A stretch of DNA of 64,000 nt from Lithospermum erythrorhizon (Eukaryota; Streptophyta; Magnoliopsida; Boraginales; Boraginaceae): the NCBI GenBank assembly GCA_019722365.1, contig JADFUC010001445.1:1-64000 (forward strand), read 5' to 3'. Shown here piece by piece: positions 34,800 to 47,620 of the stretch. The translations under genes and the position numbers were made by a program. The notes under the pieces are model-generated. The model was not told where the DNA came from. It saw only the letters and a list, made by a program, of their open reading frames with translations, and did not search any database. Numbering within the stretch: position 1 is the stretch's first letter; each line of letters begins with the position of its first letter.

Positions 34800-36100
34800 A
34801 GTACTAATGATGATAATAATTCAAGAATTCATACTCCGTATTACTATAATTTATATAGAGGGAGACATCGAAGTAGAGTAATAAAGAGAGGTAGAAAATC
34901 TTCACAGGTATAGATTGACTCACAGACCACACGTGGCAGAAAGCGAGCCTGGGACACCATTGGGCGTTCGGGGGAGCCCGGCCTTGATCGGTTCGAGATT
35001 GACTCAGGCCACTAGGCCTGAGCGGTCCCAGGTTAAGATTAATAAGTGGGTCGAGCGGTAGAAATTGGTAGGGCAACCGGTCGAGCCATGATATTTGGTG
35101 GGCATGACTGGGGCCGTTGAGGCCCACCAGGCTGATAGCGTGAGTGTGCAGATTTATTATGAAGCATTTGCACGTTGCTGTAAATACTAATGTGGTACTT
35201 GATGCCACGTTAATACACAAAAATTGCATTTTTACTATAAGCATGATACCGTTCCATAAAAGCATCATGATGCTGCGTTTATAAGCGAGAGAAAAGAAGT
35301 CTGATTTTCAAACATTCGCAACATTCAAACATTCAAGCCATTCACACATTACGTTTCATTCACCACGTTCATTCATTCAAACTCGAAACAACATAAACAT
35401 TCCAAGCGATCAAACATTCACAGTATTCATGACGGTAAAACATTCACGTCATTCACAACTTGGAATAAAGAAATGCGTAAACCTAAAAACATTGTTCAAG
35501 CGTGAAAAAACATCATATACTTAATATAAAGCGCGTTCATTCATTGTGTTTCTTCGGCTAGTTAGGTCTTCAAAAAACTAAAGGAAGGAGGTGGGCGTGA
35601 TGGGGAGTGCAGCTACGTTGTTGAGAAAGTTTTGTGCGATCCTATTAAGCGCCAGGACATCCCGGCCATATGGATCATCGGCTGTCATTTCGTTGATCGT
35701 CCCTCTCTTCCCGGTCGCCGTGACATCGGCAATGCCACGTATGACTTACGTGCTTTCGTCAATGAGTTCTCGTAGTATCACCTCCGCTCATCGGGATTGC
35801 GGTGGAAGCCTCATTTGAGGAGATCTGAATAGACTCTCCCGTACCCCGCCCGGTTTCAAGGGCCCTTTATCGGAGCACGCCGGGCTGCGCCCATTGTAGT
35901 TTTACGCTCTTTTAACCTCCTCATGGATTCTCGTGAATCTCCCACTTCGATCTGACGCCATATCCCACAAATAAACCTCAGAGCTTACTTGATGAGAGCT
36001 TTTGAAATAAGTATGACTTTTATTAACCTCGTACTCAAACTGATCTAGGGCAGGGGCACATTTTCCTACTAACGACAAGTGGGACAAAATCATGCCATAT
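34800..36100 (+). mobile_element. Ty3/Gypsy remnant (gag-protease region)
   Basis: At 35605-35700 one frame reads ECSYVVEKV...DPIKRQDIPAIWIIGCHF, resembling the Gypsy segment ahead of the aspartic protease (ECSA..LQ..LPPK..DPG.FTIPC.IG). The frame then breaks within about 30 codons. Upstream, 35280-35470 carries repeated CATTCA/ACATTC motifs, and 34900-35280 may be an LTR or leader. No reverse transcriptase or integrase is recognisable. Orientation plus. The assignment is by motif resemblance only. Confidence 0.4.
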
Positions 36101-37059
36101 TGGGCGCCTTAGTCTTATGATGAAAAATGTGTTAGAAAGGGATAATGTAGGGGTAGTTAACCTTTGTATCGGTCAGGCGCCCAAGTTGCGATCATTTATG
36201 TCGCGTTAGGATTCGGTGCTTTGACCTTCAGTTGAAACAAATTCACTTAGACCATATTTAAAACTTCTCCGCCCACATCTAGATTGTATTTATACACTAG
36301 CAGAGATTTTTGGGCTCTACGATTTATTAATCAAGCATATTAGCTTGCAATCCGTTTGGCTAATTGGCTTGATTAACGCAACCCACAATGGGATAATCCT
36401 ACATACATTCCTCGTTATCGTCACCAAGTATACAGTCACTTAAAAATTAGATTTCCTAAGATCCTCCTCATGTCATTCGCTTGTATAATTAACATTAAAA
36501 GTTAAGCCTATCACTTAGAGGCCGCCGTCTCTGAATTCGGCCTACGGTCATCTGTAGTCTTATAAATTGGACTACAATTTCGGGGATACCATTCCTGACT
36601 AAATGTACAAATATTTGCTAATTGAGCATTTCTAAGTATTGGAATACGAGGTTACCCGTAAATTGTTTGATGAAACCTGTGAGATAAACACCTTATGTCG
36701 TGCATTTTGAGAACAAAAACTTTTCAGCCAGCCCAATTATAGTTTTTAGTCCTCCTCGCTTTGTCTGTGTTCCTCTCCTCTCATATTGAGGTTCCTCATC
36801 TCAATTACGACTTTCTTGCCCTCTTTTTTGATCAGCGTGATGATTGTGCCCCTGTACATACTTTTTGTTGTTTTTTGGTGCCATTTTTTAAATTGAACAA
36901 TATATTTGCAAATGGAGAGTATAAAAGAAGTTTATGGGTTGGTATGAGGCTTAATTTAAGAAATTTGAAGAGAATTTGTGGAGAGTAAGTTATGAAATTT
37001 GAAGAGAATTTGTGAATAATGAGATGTAAGTTCCAAAAAAATGGCGCTGTTAAGGACAC
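36101..37059. other. Unassigned region, no gene seen
   Basis: Mixed AT-rich sequence with no frame carrying recognisable motifs on either strand. Probably further transposon debris between the Gypsy and hAT remnants. Confidence 0.45.
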
Positions 37060-39970
37060 TTATCGAGTATAAGCGTGGTACCGTTTGCTAAGCGGTACCG
37101 CGTTTCTACAAAAGTTTATTGAATTTTTGAAGTTCCAGCAGCGAGTGAATTTCATATCTGCGGTTAGCGGTACCCGTTTAAGTACCCGGCGGTATACCGT
37201 TCTTTATGAAAGCGGCGTTGGGCGTTTGACTACAGAATGTTACATGTCGTTTAATAACTAGCGGGGTACCGTTAATGGTGCAATGGTATGCCGTTTAATT
37301 CCATTAAAGGTATCGAAAATGTAAAAAGAAACAAATAGATATTTATTATTGCGCCATTCACAGTTTATACTCGTGTGGGCGATTACATTAATTTCATATT
37401 CAATCAAAATTTAAAAACTATACAAATCTAATCATCATACACTATTTCATCTTCGGATTCTTCTTTGTCGGAGTGTATTTCTATTGTGTTGTTCTCTTCA
37501 TCTACTTCAATTTCTTCCTCAATGTCACTAAGATCGTCGAACAAATCTTTTTCCTTTCCTTCCATGAGTGTATCCTTATCTTGCATCCTGCTTGCTCCTT
37601 GACGTCAAATCAACGATACAAACACATACTTCAATCGCCCGAGCTTGTAAGTCTTATTTGTCTTTGAGTGTATTTAGACTTAAGCCATGCTAAATGCGGA
37701 TTCACTAGCTATTAGACATAGGTATAGAAAATATTTCTTTTGCCATCTTAGACAATACGGAAACAACGCTTCTTACTATACACCATTTAATATATCAAAG
37801 TTATTATCGTTATATTGACTCGATTCAAAGTTAGTAGTTAAATATTAGATTAGCCATTTAGTGTCTTGTGGAAGCGATTGGATTAGTGTTACCTAATAAT
37901 TGTAAAGCATTCCTTAGGTGATCATGACCGTATCTTAACTCCAGCAGACACATTAAACTTGTTCATTTACTAGGATGCTGACTTTTTGTCAAATACGCTT
38001 GATTGATATTCTTTATACATGTTATACATATACGTTTTCAATTCATCTTTCCATTTTTGAACATCAAAAACTCTTTAGTTGGGATTAAAGGATACTAATG
38101 CTTAATAATAAGTTTCACATAAAAATTAAAATGACTTACTTTAGCGTTAGGATCCAAGATTATACCAATTGCATATGCATGCAGGATAGAGGATGAAAAT
38201 ATTTTAAAACTTGTCTTCCATATTGGGAACCATATCTCGCGTATCCTATACATGTTTTAGTCATATGAATGGAAAGATTAACGATACGTTGTAAGCCAGA
38301 TGAATATTTGGTTCATATTGAGTTAAGAAAAAACTTTAGTATAATCTTTAAATGACTCAAGGAAACTTAAGCCAATTAACAATATTTCCGTTATTATATG
38401 TGAGTGGGGATAATATTCTGATAGACATGCATCTCATAAAATGTTGTAATTTCATCCTTATACATATATGCACGAACTAGTAGATCGTAGAGTGATCGAG
38501 TTCATCTAGTATCACTTGATCCAAAATTAATTTTTAAACTTCTTTCCCGAAGCATCGACCAATTTTTATATTCGTGTCTTAACCCGCCCATTAACAACAA
38601 AATTAACGACTTCTGAATTGGTAAATAAACTCATCCCAAACAACGTTTATTCCATCTTTAACTAATTGAAGGGCGTGACATAAACATCTAACATGAAGAA
38701 AAGTTCACAAATCAGTTTAATAGGCATCTTTAATCTTTCAATTGATACGTTATTAGCGGGCGTTATCAAATGAAATTGAAGTAATCTTTATTCAAACATT
38801 TGTAATCATTAGCACATCTGAGTATACATTCCGAAATTTGAATATTATTATGTTTATGATCGATCTAAAATATAATTCTCCTTTTATGGGCCAATCATGA
38901 TCAATCTAATGGCATATTCTGGCATTATAAATCAACTTTTAATGTCGCTAGTCAAACATTTATAAGGCAAATTCATAAGAGTTTTTACCTAGAAGATTTT
39001 TCAATTTAAAATATTTAAAGCATAGTTTTGTAAAGTAGACCGAGGATAAATTGTTCGAGATTAACGACATTTTGAATCCATTTGGTGAAAGCGCCATCCG
39101 CCCTTGACCAATTAAAAGCGAAGAAGCTACCAGATTCAAATTCACAATTTCAATCCTATAATCCATCTTAAAAAAGTTTTCTTAGGTTTGGGTATCAATG
39201 GTTCATATATACCACGCCACATTACTATCTTTAGTGATCTTATGACCCGGCTTAGAATTATGCAGCAGATGACGGGTTCCCCTTTTCCCTTGGTTTTTCA
39301 TTGAGTAAATCTTTCTTTGAATTTAAAGCAAGTTAGTTTGTTTTCAGGTCTCCAAGAAAATATTTTCAAATCCATGATTTTTCCTCTGATAGTAGTATCG
39401 TGTATTTAGATTGAGAGTTAATAATCATTAGTTCATTCATACGATTATCATCCTCAAATTAACAAATCATTAAACGTCTTAGCCTTTGCTCGACTTTGTA
39501 TCTTTTTAAAGGTTCGTTTGATGCCATTAATTGAAGAACAAATATCCAAAATTTATAAAAGTTGATAGATAATACCCGGATCGTAAATGAAGCAAGGTAA
39601 GATTGTTGATTCACTTGATTGTGAGCAACCCAAAACACTTAAGTAATGAATATTGCTTGAAAGTGATCCTTATTTACGTTGATATTGCTTAAGAATGATT
39701 GTGAGTTGTGAGAAATGAAGGGAGGTGTTTGCTTTATAGGCACTTCGCTTTTTAAGTTTTGAGAGTTTAATAATATGACATTACGGGGTCAAAGCAGGTG
39801 CAGTTTAGATGAAGCGATGCATTACACCAATGATGGTACCGTTTGACTCCCAATGGTACCCAGCTGATCATACACATTCATAAAAAATAGCCGTTGGACT
39901 TGAGCATTAGTGCAGTTAATGTCCAGCAAAATTATCTAGGTATGTTGCGGTAAGCAGATTTATATATCCG
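37060..39970 (-). mobile_element. hAT-family DNA transposon, degenerate
   Basis: On the minus strand between about 38700 and 37440, frame-broken pieces recall a plant hAT (zinc finger BED / RICESLEEPER-type) transposase. They include a VKDGINVVWDEF-like stretch near 38660, FDIL followed by VLSKMAKEIFSIPMS near 37790-37720 (compare the hAT dimerisation motif FDVLxWW...PVLSxMARDILSIPVST) and an acidic C-terminal tail rich in Asp and Glu ending at about 37434. Multiple stops and frameshifts make it non-functional as written. Both flanks carry repeated GGTACCG / GGTACCC motifs (37075-37320 and 39833-39862), which could be sub-terminal transposase-binding repeats. Terminal repeats and target duplications were not located. 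Confidence 0.6.
37075..37320. repeat. GGTACCG-type sub-terminal repeats
   Basis: At least six related motifs occur here: GGTACCGTTTG, GCGGTACCGCG, GCGGTACCCGTTT, GGTATACCGTT, GGGTACCGTTAA and GGTATGCCGTTT. The same motif recurs on the other side of the hAT remnant at 39833-39862. Interpreted as sub-terminal repeats of the transposon. Confidence 0.55.
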
Positions 39971-41664
39971 TTGCATTATCGAGTGCAGATTTACTTTAAG
40001 CGATTTATCTGGTTTGTCAAATGTAAGCATTGATGCGGTTGTGGTTCAGCGATTTTCCGCATTAAATTACAATCTCTGGTATCGAGCCCAGAATAGAGGC
40101 CTGGAGTATTCCGCTTGGACCAGGCAGGCCCGTGGATTCGTTCAACGGGCTCTGAGCCCCGTCAGACATGTGCAGGCGCCCGGTTCGTTTGCCGCGACTA
40201 CTCTGAACTTTAAAAGACCAAGTTTTGAGTGATGTCTTTAATACAAAATGAACAAACTCATGACCCACCTCAATATCTCATCCATCACTATTAGTTACCC
40301 TTTGTTAGTCTATTTTCAAATACCGTTGGACTCATCTCTTTTACAATTCACTTTGCCTTTAAATGCAATTCAATTACCCATTTTTCATCTCTTCTCAGCT
40401 CTTAGCTACCATACTTCACATGGGCTGCTTTTCTTTGCTTGTTTCGGTTCTACCAAAAAAGAAATGCTTATTGCACAACTTTATCTACTTGCTAATCAAG
40501 TAAGTGTTAAGTATGTCCTAGAAAGATTATTCGATTTTGATTTTTAATGTCATAATGTAATTGCACGAATGCTATATAAGTTCACGAGGTTTTGCAAATT
40601 CGAAATCAATCCCCAAAATTTATATTGGTGTACATTTAAATATTACATCTTATGATGCTTTATCTTAAATAAAGGAGTAAAAAAGAGCTGATCGGTATCA
40701 TTTGGGTTAAATGCAATTGATCGTTTATGTTTGAAAGGCTGGTGATAAACATGTTTGAATATGGCTCGGTTAGTCGCTTCCGCCTTATTTCCCGTTAAGT
40801 GGACGTTAAATCGATCGCGTTCCTATCGCTTTGACTTAATGAGGGTAATTTAGTAATTTTACACATAATTTTCCCAAAAAATGAAAATATGTTAAGGCTT
40901 TTTGATGCGGTTTAACATAATCTCATCCGTTCAATTTGAATACAAAAGCTCTCAGGAAGACATGGTTAATTATGAATTTACCGTTCTTATCTGTAACCAA
41001 CGTGAACTGTAGTCTGAAGATGTTGAGTTTATGTATAATGGTGTGTTGCCATTCTTATTTTTAGTTTAAATTATTTTGGGGCTTGAAAGTTAATCAATAT
41101 TTAAAGTGGGGCTTTTTGGTTCGGATTACTTAGGGTATTTTGGTATTAAACTAAAGTTTTAAGGGATGAGTAATAACTAGGGTTTTTAAATAATATTTAA
41201 CAATTAGGGATTTTTAGGGGTCCATTATTAATGAGGGCTTTACATTTTAATTTGGGTTTTTATGTATAAATGTGCTAACATAATAATCGCTTTTTAATGC
41301 ATCGCGAGGTATATGATGAGTATTTACATTAATGACCGGTCGTATGGATGGAGGTTTGAGATGAAACCTACGTTAGATTATGTTGGGGGTAGGATAGTTG
41401 ATTTTAATTGGATTATTTTAAAAGATTTAGACCTAAAAGATTGAAATGGCAGATTGCGGCTTAAGCGATTGAAATGTGTTGCGTAATTCGGTTTGTGGTG
41501 GGACAGGAGATAGTATAAATAATTGAAATAAAATCGATGTAGAGACTAGTATATGAGGTATTGGTTTTATATCATGAAAGGTACATTTGAGATGTCGGTT
41601 TCATTGAGATTTAAGTCACGGAAAGTGGATAAATAAAACCATGAAACCAAATGGGACCTTACAC
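39971..41664. other. Unassigned region with one dispersed repeat
   Basis: Two short open frames (40014-40232 and 40248-40547, plus strand) show no recognisable family. The second is leucine-rich and hydrophobic but has no clear start context. A dispersed repeat copy lies at about 40690-41000. No gene can be supported. Confidence 0.4.
40690..41000 (+). repeat. Dispersed repeat, copy 1
   Basis: Contains TTTTCCCAAAAAATGAAAATATGTTAAGGC and GACGTTAAATCGATCGCG-like blocks that recur in reverse orientation near 48880-49140. Probably a small non-autonomous DNA transposon or a shared transposon leader. Confidence 0.55.
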
Positions 41665-42634
41665 TGTTAGAATCAAGTATGAATTTCATTTGTAGTAAAC
41701 ACCAAATTCATACATCCGGATCTGAAAATGATATAAATTAATCTAAAACACATAATTAACAATTATGAATAACATAGCAACTACGGTGATGCGGCGGAAG
41801 TCACAATAATAATTCTTTCAAGCCTCCTTTGAATTCCATCGTTGAGCAACACAAATGTAGTGCCTACAGTTATTTACTTGGCCGCGAGGAGAGGTTGAAT
41901 CCACATTTGTGTTTGCTAGAGCATTAGGTTGATTTGGATGAAAAATCAAGAAGAATTTTAATTCTTCCGCGATATTGACCATATGGAGAAATGGAAACTG
42001 TTTTCTTTCATTCGTGAAATGAAAAACTTATGTTGAAAAACCTAATAAGTTTGATTCATATATGTCAGAGCCTAAGCCCAACTTCCGAATAGCTTAATGA
42101 GCCGGCCTTGTGAAGTTTAATTAAGCCCAGTTAAGTAAATCGAACACTAACAAGTTGTTAATAGCTGTAACAAGTTACTAACAAGCTCAACCCCAACTAT
42201 CGAATTAATTCAATTAACTAATTAATTAATTAGTTCATCAATTTATATTTTACATTATCAATGTAAAAATCCCAATTGAGAATATTAGATTGATTACAAT
42301 CAACTTTTCGATTTAGCAAATGTAGTTTTAATTTCATACATGAAATATAATCGCGATACATTTGTATGTGTGTGACGCCCACAGGCTGAGATAATGGTAA
42401 GTTGTATAATAATAATTGACCAATTACTTATTATAACGATTAATAGTAAAAGATCTAGCAATAAAAGCCATAACCCTTAGAATTATCATGAAAACCCAAG
42501 CTGGTAATATCTGATTACTAAGGTGAACACTAAGTTCCGGTAATCCCGCATTTAACCAACTTGAATAAATGAATTGATATACAATTGTCATAGCGGGCAT
42601 AATAAAGGGAATCAATTCTCATTGATTTCCAACA
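41665..42634 (-). repeat. Solo LTR, family B, 970 bp with intact termini
   Basis: Runs from TGTTAGAATC to ATTTCCAACA, so on the minus strand it begins TGTTGGAAAT and ends GATTCTAACA, the TG...CA structure of an LTR with short inverted ends. Sequence parallels 26580-27530 and 20445-21396. The five flanking bases (TACAC and GCGCC) do not form a target duplication, and neither a primer binding site nor a polypurine tract is adjacent, so it is a rearranged or very old solo LTR. Confidence 0.78.
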
Positions 42635-44879
42635 GCGCCATCTAAATATCCCAACCTTTATGCTATCACCATCTAGAAACTGATCCCTCTTACTCACATA
42701 GATTTGGCGAATGCAATTAGGGAGAAAAGAGAAAAATTTCTTCCTCCAATTCTTCTCATCAATCGTTGCTTAAACTCAAGGAAAATTTGTGGAGAGTTTC
42801 CCTCGTCATCGCCGTCATATCCCGAGGTAAGAAGGTTGAATCCTTTGAGATATTTCATGAGTTTTGAAGAGTTGACTTTTATGATTTTTTGTTGACAGCT
42901 TGAGTTTGAGACTTCAAAATGATATATAGATCGTCTAGGCTTCGTTAGATGATTAGAGGTTATAACAATCATTTGGAGAGTTGAAATGTGTAGAAATTGA
43001 TAGGTTGACTTTTGTTGACTTTTGAGGAATTGAGTTTTTAAAGTTTGAAATGGTATAGAAGTATCCTCTAAGCTTGAAATATGTGAGTAGTAGTGATTAT
43101 ACTTGATTTTAGGGGTTGAAGTGTATTGATTGGATCGGTTGACTTTTTCTAAGTTTCTTTAAATTGTATGGTGATGTTATGGGACTTTAATCTAGTTGTT
43201 TTGGAATGTAAGTTGGATGTTTTGATGTTGATTGGTAGAGGATATTGTTGAGTTGGGTTATTCCAAGAGTTGAGTATAATTGGGGTTTTTGAATTAAGGT
43301 TGATTATAATAGATTTAATTGGTTGACTGATTTATTGTTGGATTGATTGGAATGTGACTAAAGTGTTATTGCGGGATAATAAAGTGATGACCGAATATTG
43401 AGAGTTATAAAGTTGGTAATTAGAATGGAGTTAAGTTAGATTTTAAAGTGTATACAAATTTAGGGGATAGGATGATTACTAAAGTTAATTTGAATTGTGA
43501 ATGTGGTATAATACTCGGGGTTTAAATAGATGTTAAGAGAGAGGTTATTCCTACGGAATGTTATAATGTATAATTTCTTTGAATAGGAGTTGAGCCGGAC
43601 TAACCGTATTGGACTACTAGAGTTAGCCTTCAAATTATTGTTTTTTGGCTCGAGGTGAGTACAAATCTCACGATAGAGGAACCACTTCTTATATATTATG
43701 TTATATATTTTTGCATGTTTTTTGTCATGGGACTATTTTGACATGTGTATTGATGTGATTATGATTTATATTAGGAGATAGGTGAGATTATGATTTATAT
43801 TGTAATTAATTGAAGTTATGATTGATATTATGTGATAATTGTGATTATGAATTCCTATTATGAGATAATTGGGATTATGATTCATGTTAATGAGAGATTA
43901 TTGGTGGTCTTGTGGTTATACAGCGTAATCTTTAATATTAATATTTGTGTCTTTGTGGGCGTGTCTTTATTATTAATCTGTAATAAGATGTATTTTGGTG
44001 CTTTGTTTTGTTATTTGGGAGGCGGTGGTGACCTCGGCCAAGGGGTTTGGTGTGGTATGCATATTGTGGGTAGCCTAGTGGATTGGAGGTTTGGTGTTAT
44101 ATGCATATCGGGGTGTAGCCTGGAATCGGGAGGATGGAAGTGGAGGCCTCATCGATTATTTGGAGGTGGTTACTCATTTGTTTGTTATTTGTAGAGGTGG
44201 ATTCCTCATTTGTTTATTGTTTGTGGAGGTGGATTCATCATTTGTTTACTATTTGTGGAGGTGGATTCCTCATTTGATTATTTGGAGGTAGTTCCTCATT
44301 TTTTATCTTGTGTGTTGAGGCAGGTTATTCATTTAGGAGCTTTTAGTTACGTATATGCATATGTTATATATATATATATAAGCTTGATTATGTGATTGGG
44401 TAAATGCGTAATTGTTGTATTATTTCGAACATCGTGACTCACTTTCAGTATGGCGGAGGCGTTTATGCACAGATACACAGGAGTGATCGTTCGGTGGTAG
44501 GATACGTATAGCGAGAGGTGCGTAGAAGATCATAGGTGGCGGTGGTGGCATAGAAAGTCCTCATGATCATTCCACTGTTCTGGAAGCTTGTATATTTCTA
44601 GACTTGTGTATTGTATTTCATTGAAGTGCAGTTGTCGTACTTTCCACTATGTTGTATTTTGGATTTACTTGTGTATCCTTGAGTTGTATTATTGAGTGGA
44701 TTTGTATTACATTTGTCACATTTGTTTGTTGGATATGTTGTTAAGAACACCGCGTGGAATGGAAGTTTGTCTTTGTTAATGTTAGCAGGAATATATTATT
44801 ATCATCGATCGGTGACTCACAGTGTCTGATTTGTTAATGATCTTTACACGGCGGCCGGCAGGGTGGGTAGATTTACATG
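42635..44879. other. T-rich non-coding region, no gene recognised
   Basis: Long T-rich plus-strand sequence rich in TTGACTTTT and GTTGATT motifs. A short frame at 42704-42895 ends without homology. The content resembles an intron-like or transcribed non-coding sequence (for example CTCGAGGTGAGTACAAATCTCAC near 43650), but no conserved exon is visible. A minisatellite lies at 44160-44305 and a TA run near 44371. Confidence 0.4.
44160..44305 (+). repeat. Minisatellite, 32 bp unit, about 4.5 copies
   Basis: Successive units of the form GTGGAGGTGGATTCCTCATTTGTTTA... repeat with a period of about 32 bases (for example units starting near 44192, 44223 and 44255). Units differ by a few substitutions and the last is shortened. 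The reading frame through it is open by chance. Confidence 0.75.
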
Positions 44880-47620
44880 AGGTTATAGATGATGACATTA
44901 CTTGTTAGGCATTCTTTAGATAGTTTGGCACATTATACATACAATGTTATTCTTAGTTGGGGGTTAATAAGGTTGAGACCACTTATGTGTGATAAGGATG
45001 TGAATAAATTAAGAGAGTTTACTCTAGAGGGAAGGTTCTTTGATGTCTATATTGATGGTTGTCCAAACTCAGAGTTTACTAGGTTGTATAGTAGCGACAT
45101 AGGATTAAGAAGGATTGTCATTCATATGCCATATTCACAGCTTTGCTTGATTCTTGGGAGTTATGCAAAATTAGAGTGCCAAGTAACGTATTTTTATTGT
45201 TGATGGATAAGCCTTTTTGGAAAGCTAACTCTCAAAATGAAGATTGTAAAGGTAGTATGAGTGATGATGATAAAGCTGTTAGTGAAGAGGATAGTGACAT
45301 TGCTTTCTTTAGAGTAGGAGACAAATATGATGAGGAGTTGGATAATGAGATTGAGGGAGGGAAAACCTAAGACCCTTGGCCAGAACATGTAGAGATTTGA
45401 TGAAGCTTTGCTAGAGGAAAATTTTACTTAAAATTTGAGTGAGCTTGCTAGGAAGTGCGGATATTGAAAGGTATTTGGAGAAAGTCGAGGCAGAATTTGC
45501 ATCGATAGGGGTAGGCTCTTCGTGCTTTGATCGAAAAGAAAAAATCTGGCACTTATGCAAGATATGGTAAGGAGCTTCAAGAAAGGAAGTTCACAGGATA
45601 TGTGGAGGTAAAGTGATGATGGTAGTGACTGAAGTTTGAGGTGATAAAGAGGTGGCGGCCTAAAAGTATACTACAGTAGTGATGAAGAGGCGTAGAGCAC
45701 CAAAGTAGAAAGGATAAGAGATAATCCCACTTCAATGAGAAACATATAAGGAATCCCATTATTTTTCAAGGTTTAGTTTTCAAGCGGGGAACAAGTGATA
45801 GAAGCGTTGACATGGTATTCCGTTCTGGCATCAGCTAGCTTTATTTAGCTAGCTAGTAATGATAATTCTAGGATATACGTGAAGTGTAGATTTCCATGGC
45901 AACTTCTCTATTTGGTTGCTAAGGACTACATGGTGGAATACGGTGGTGTTAGAAAAGTTAATAGAACATAATGGTTGTCCGGACATGAAGATTACCACTT
46001 TGTAATGGTACATTCTGTGCAAGGTTCTTGAAGGCAAAATCGGTTTCTTCCCGGACATTACATTTTATGGTAATTAGTACCACAATTGTTTTTAGGGTGC
46101 TAATTATTTTTTTTAATTGTTTGTTGTATGTATACTAAGCCCAATACATTGTATATATTGTAAGGTATTTGTTCTTGAGCTGTTAATTGCTATTGGCAAG
46201 AACTGTATTTGAAGAATAAAGAGAAAGCATTGAGAAAATCAATGGAATGATGTAGAACAATTTAATTTGGCAATGCATGCGAGCTAATGAAAAGCTTCGT
46301 CTTGGAAGCACTTATTATATCATTATGTTGATCCATCAATTCACACAGAGCCATGTGTGTTCAGGAGGCTCTATATCTACCTCAAGCCCTTAGTAAAGGG
46401 GTTATATGCTGGTTGCAAAAAGGTTATTGGTTTGGATGGATGCCACACTAAAGGATTGTACAAACAACAAATATTGACAGCAGTAGGCACAGACTGACAA
46501 TAGCGGCTTTGTTGGGCCGTAGAACTGGCAGTGGTGGAGAAGGAAAATGCAGACACATGGGAATGGTTTTGGAAGGGCGATCAGGGCCAGAAAGAATATG
46601 TTGTAATTTCTGACAAACAAAAGGTAATTACTTATTTGTAATCTTTTACTTGTTTACAATCTTTTACAAAAGCTAAACTGTTTCATTGTTTTGATCAGGG
46701 ATTGGAGCAGGTTATTAATAAGTTTCTATCAAATGTTGCCAAAAGGAATTGTGTACAACACATCTACCAGAACTTCAAAAAAGAAATGAAAGGAGGGAAG
46801 CTTCTAAGGGACAGATTGTGGGAGGTTGCCAAATCTAGTAACAAAACGATTCAAATGACCATGAACAAGATGAAGGACATAAGTGAACTTACTCATAAAT
46901 GGATAGAGAGAATCTTGAGTGCTTAGAGTATTGAGTGTGAGTTTTTTTCCTCATGTGTGCTCGGTGACACTATTTTTATGATAAGCGGTGAGTCTTTCAA
47001 TTCTTTCATATTAGAAGCTAAGGATAAGCCTCTAATTACAATGTTGGAGCTCATTAGGTCTAAAATAATGAATAGAATTAAAGATAGATATTTGGCCATG
47101 TCTAGAAGCCGGGACGCTTTATATGTTAAGATTGAAGTTAGATGAGCATATAGATAGATGTGTTGATTTACATATATTTGGAATGGTAGAAATGGATTTC
47201 AAGTTAAGGCTCATGTTGAACAATAATGCATTGGCAACTGTTGCTTGTCCAGTAGTTGTGGAGCTTGGCAATTAGTGGAATAACATATAATTATATATCG
47301 TATTTGGGGCATTATAGGAAAGAATTTGTCGACACCCACTCACAGATGTTATAAGAAGACTACGCTACTCTGAGCTTCGTTCCAGTATCTTTATTTTTGA
47401 TGGATGGACGCATCTTTGGGATAAAAGGTAATAAGATGCCTCTGACGCTTCACGCCTTACATGTGAAATTAAATTTGGTAGACCAAAAAATTCGAGAAAA
47501 AGTGAAATTAGAAGGTAGAAATGAAAGAGTTGAGAAAGTGGGTGGTGCCAGTGTGGTTGATAATAGGAGGCTTGAGTGTAATGAAGGGAGTTGTCAAAGC
47601 AATCGAAAGGAGCTTTAAGG
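44880..47620 (+). mobile_element. Mutator-like (MULE/MuDR) transposase pseudogene
   Basis: Pieces appear in the order of a plant MuDR-type transposase. At 44960-45100 is a PB1-like start (GLIRLRPLMCDKDVNKLREF...FDVYID). At 45240-45370 is an acidic linker. At 46360-46480 is the catalytic-core segment LYAGCKKVIGLDGCHTKGLY followed by KQQILTAVGTD. At 46530-46620 is NADTWEWFWK-like and VISDKQKG, a possible intron 46624-46698, then GLEQVINKF, RNCVQHIYQNFKKEMKG and further core sequence to 47150. Weak C-terminal similarity continues to about 47620. In-frame stops and frameshifts are frequent (for example after AVGTD and after RILSA). It cannot encode an active enzyme as written. Confidence 0.82.

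Noticed and set aside
40014..40547. Two adjacent plus-strand frames of 72 and 99 codons
   Set aside because: No recognisable motif, no splice logic linking them, and they sit in transposon-rich sequence.
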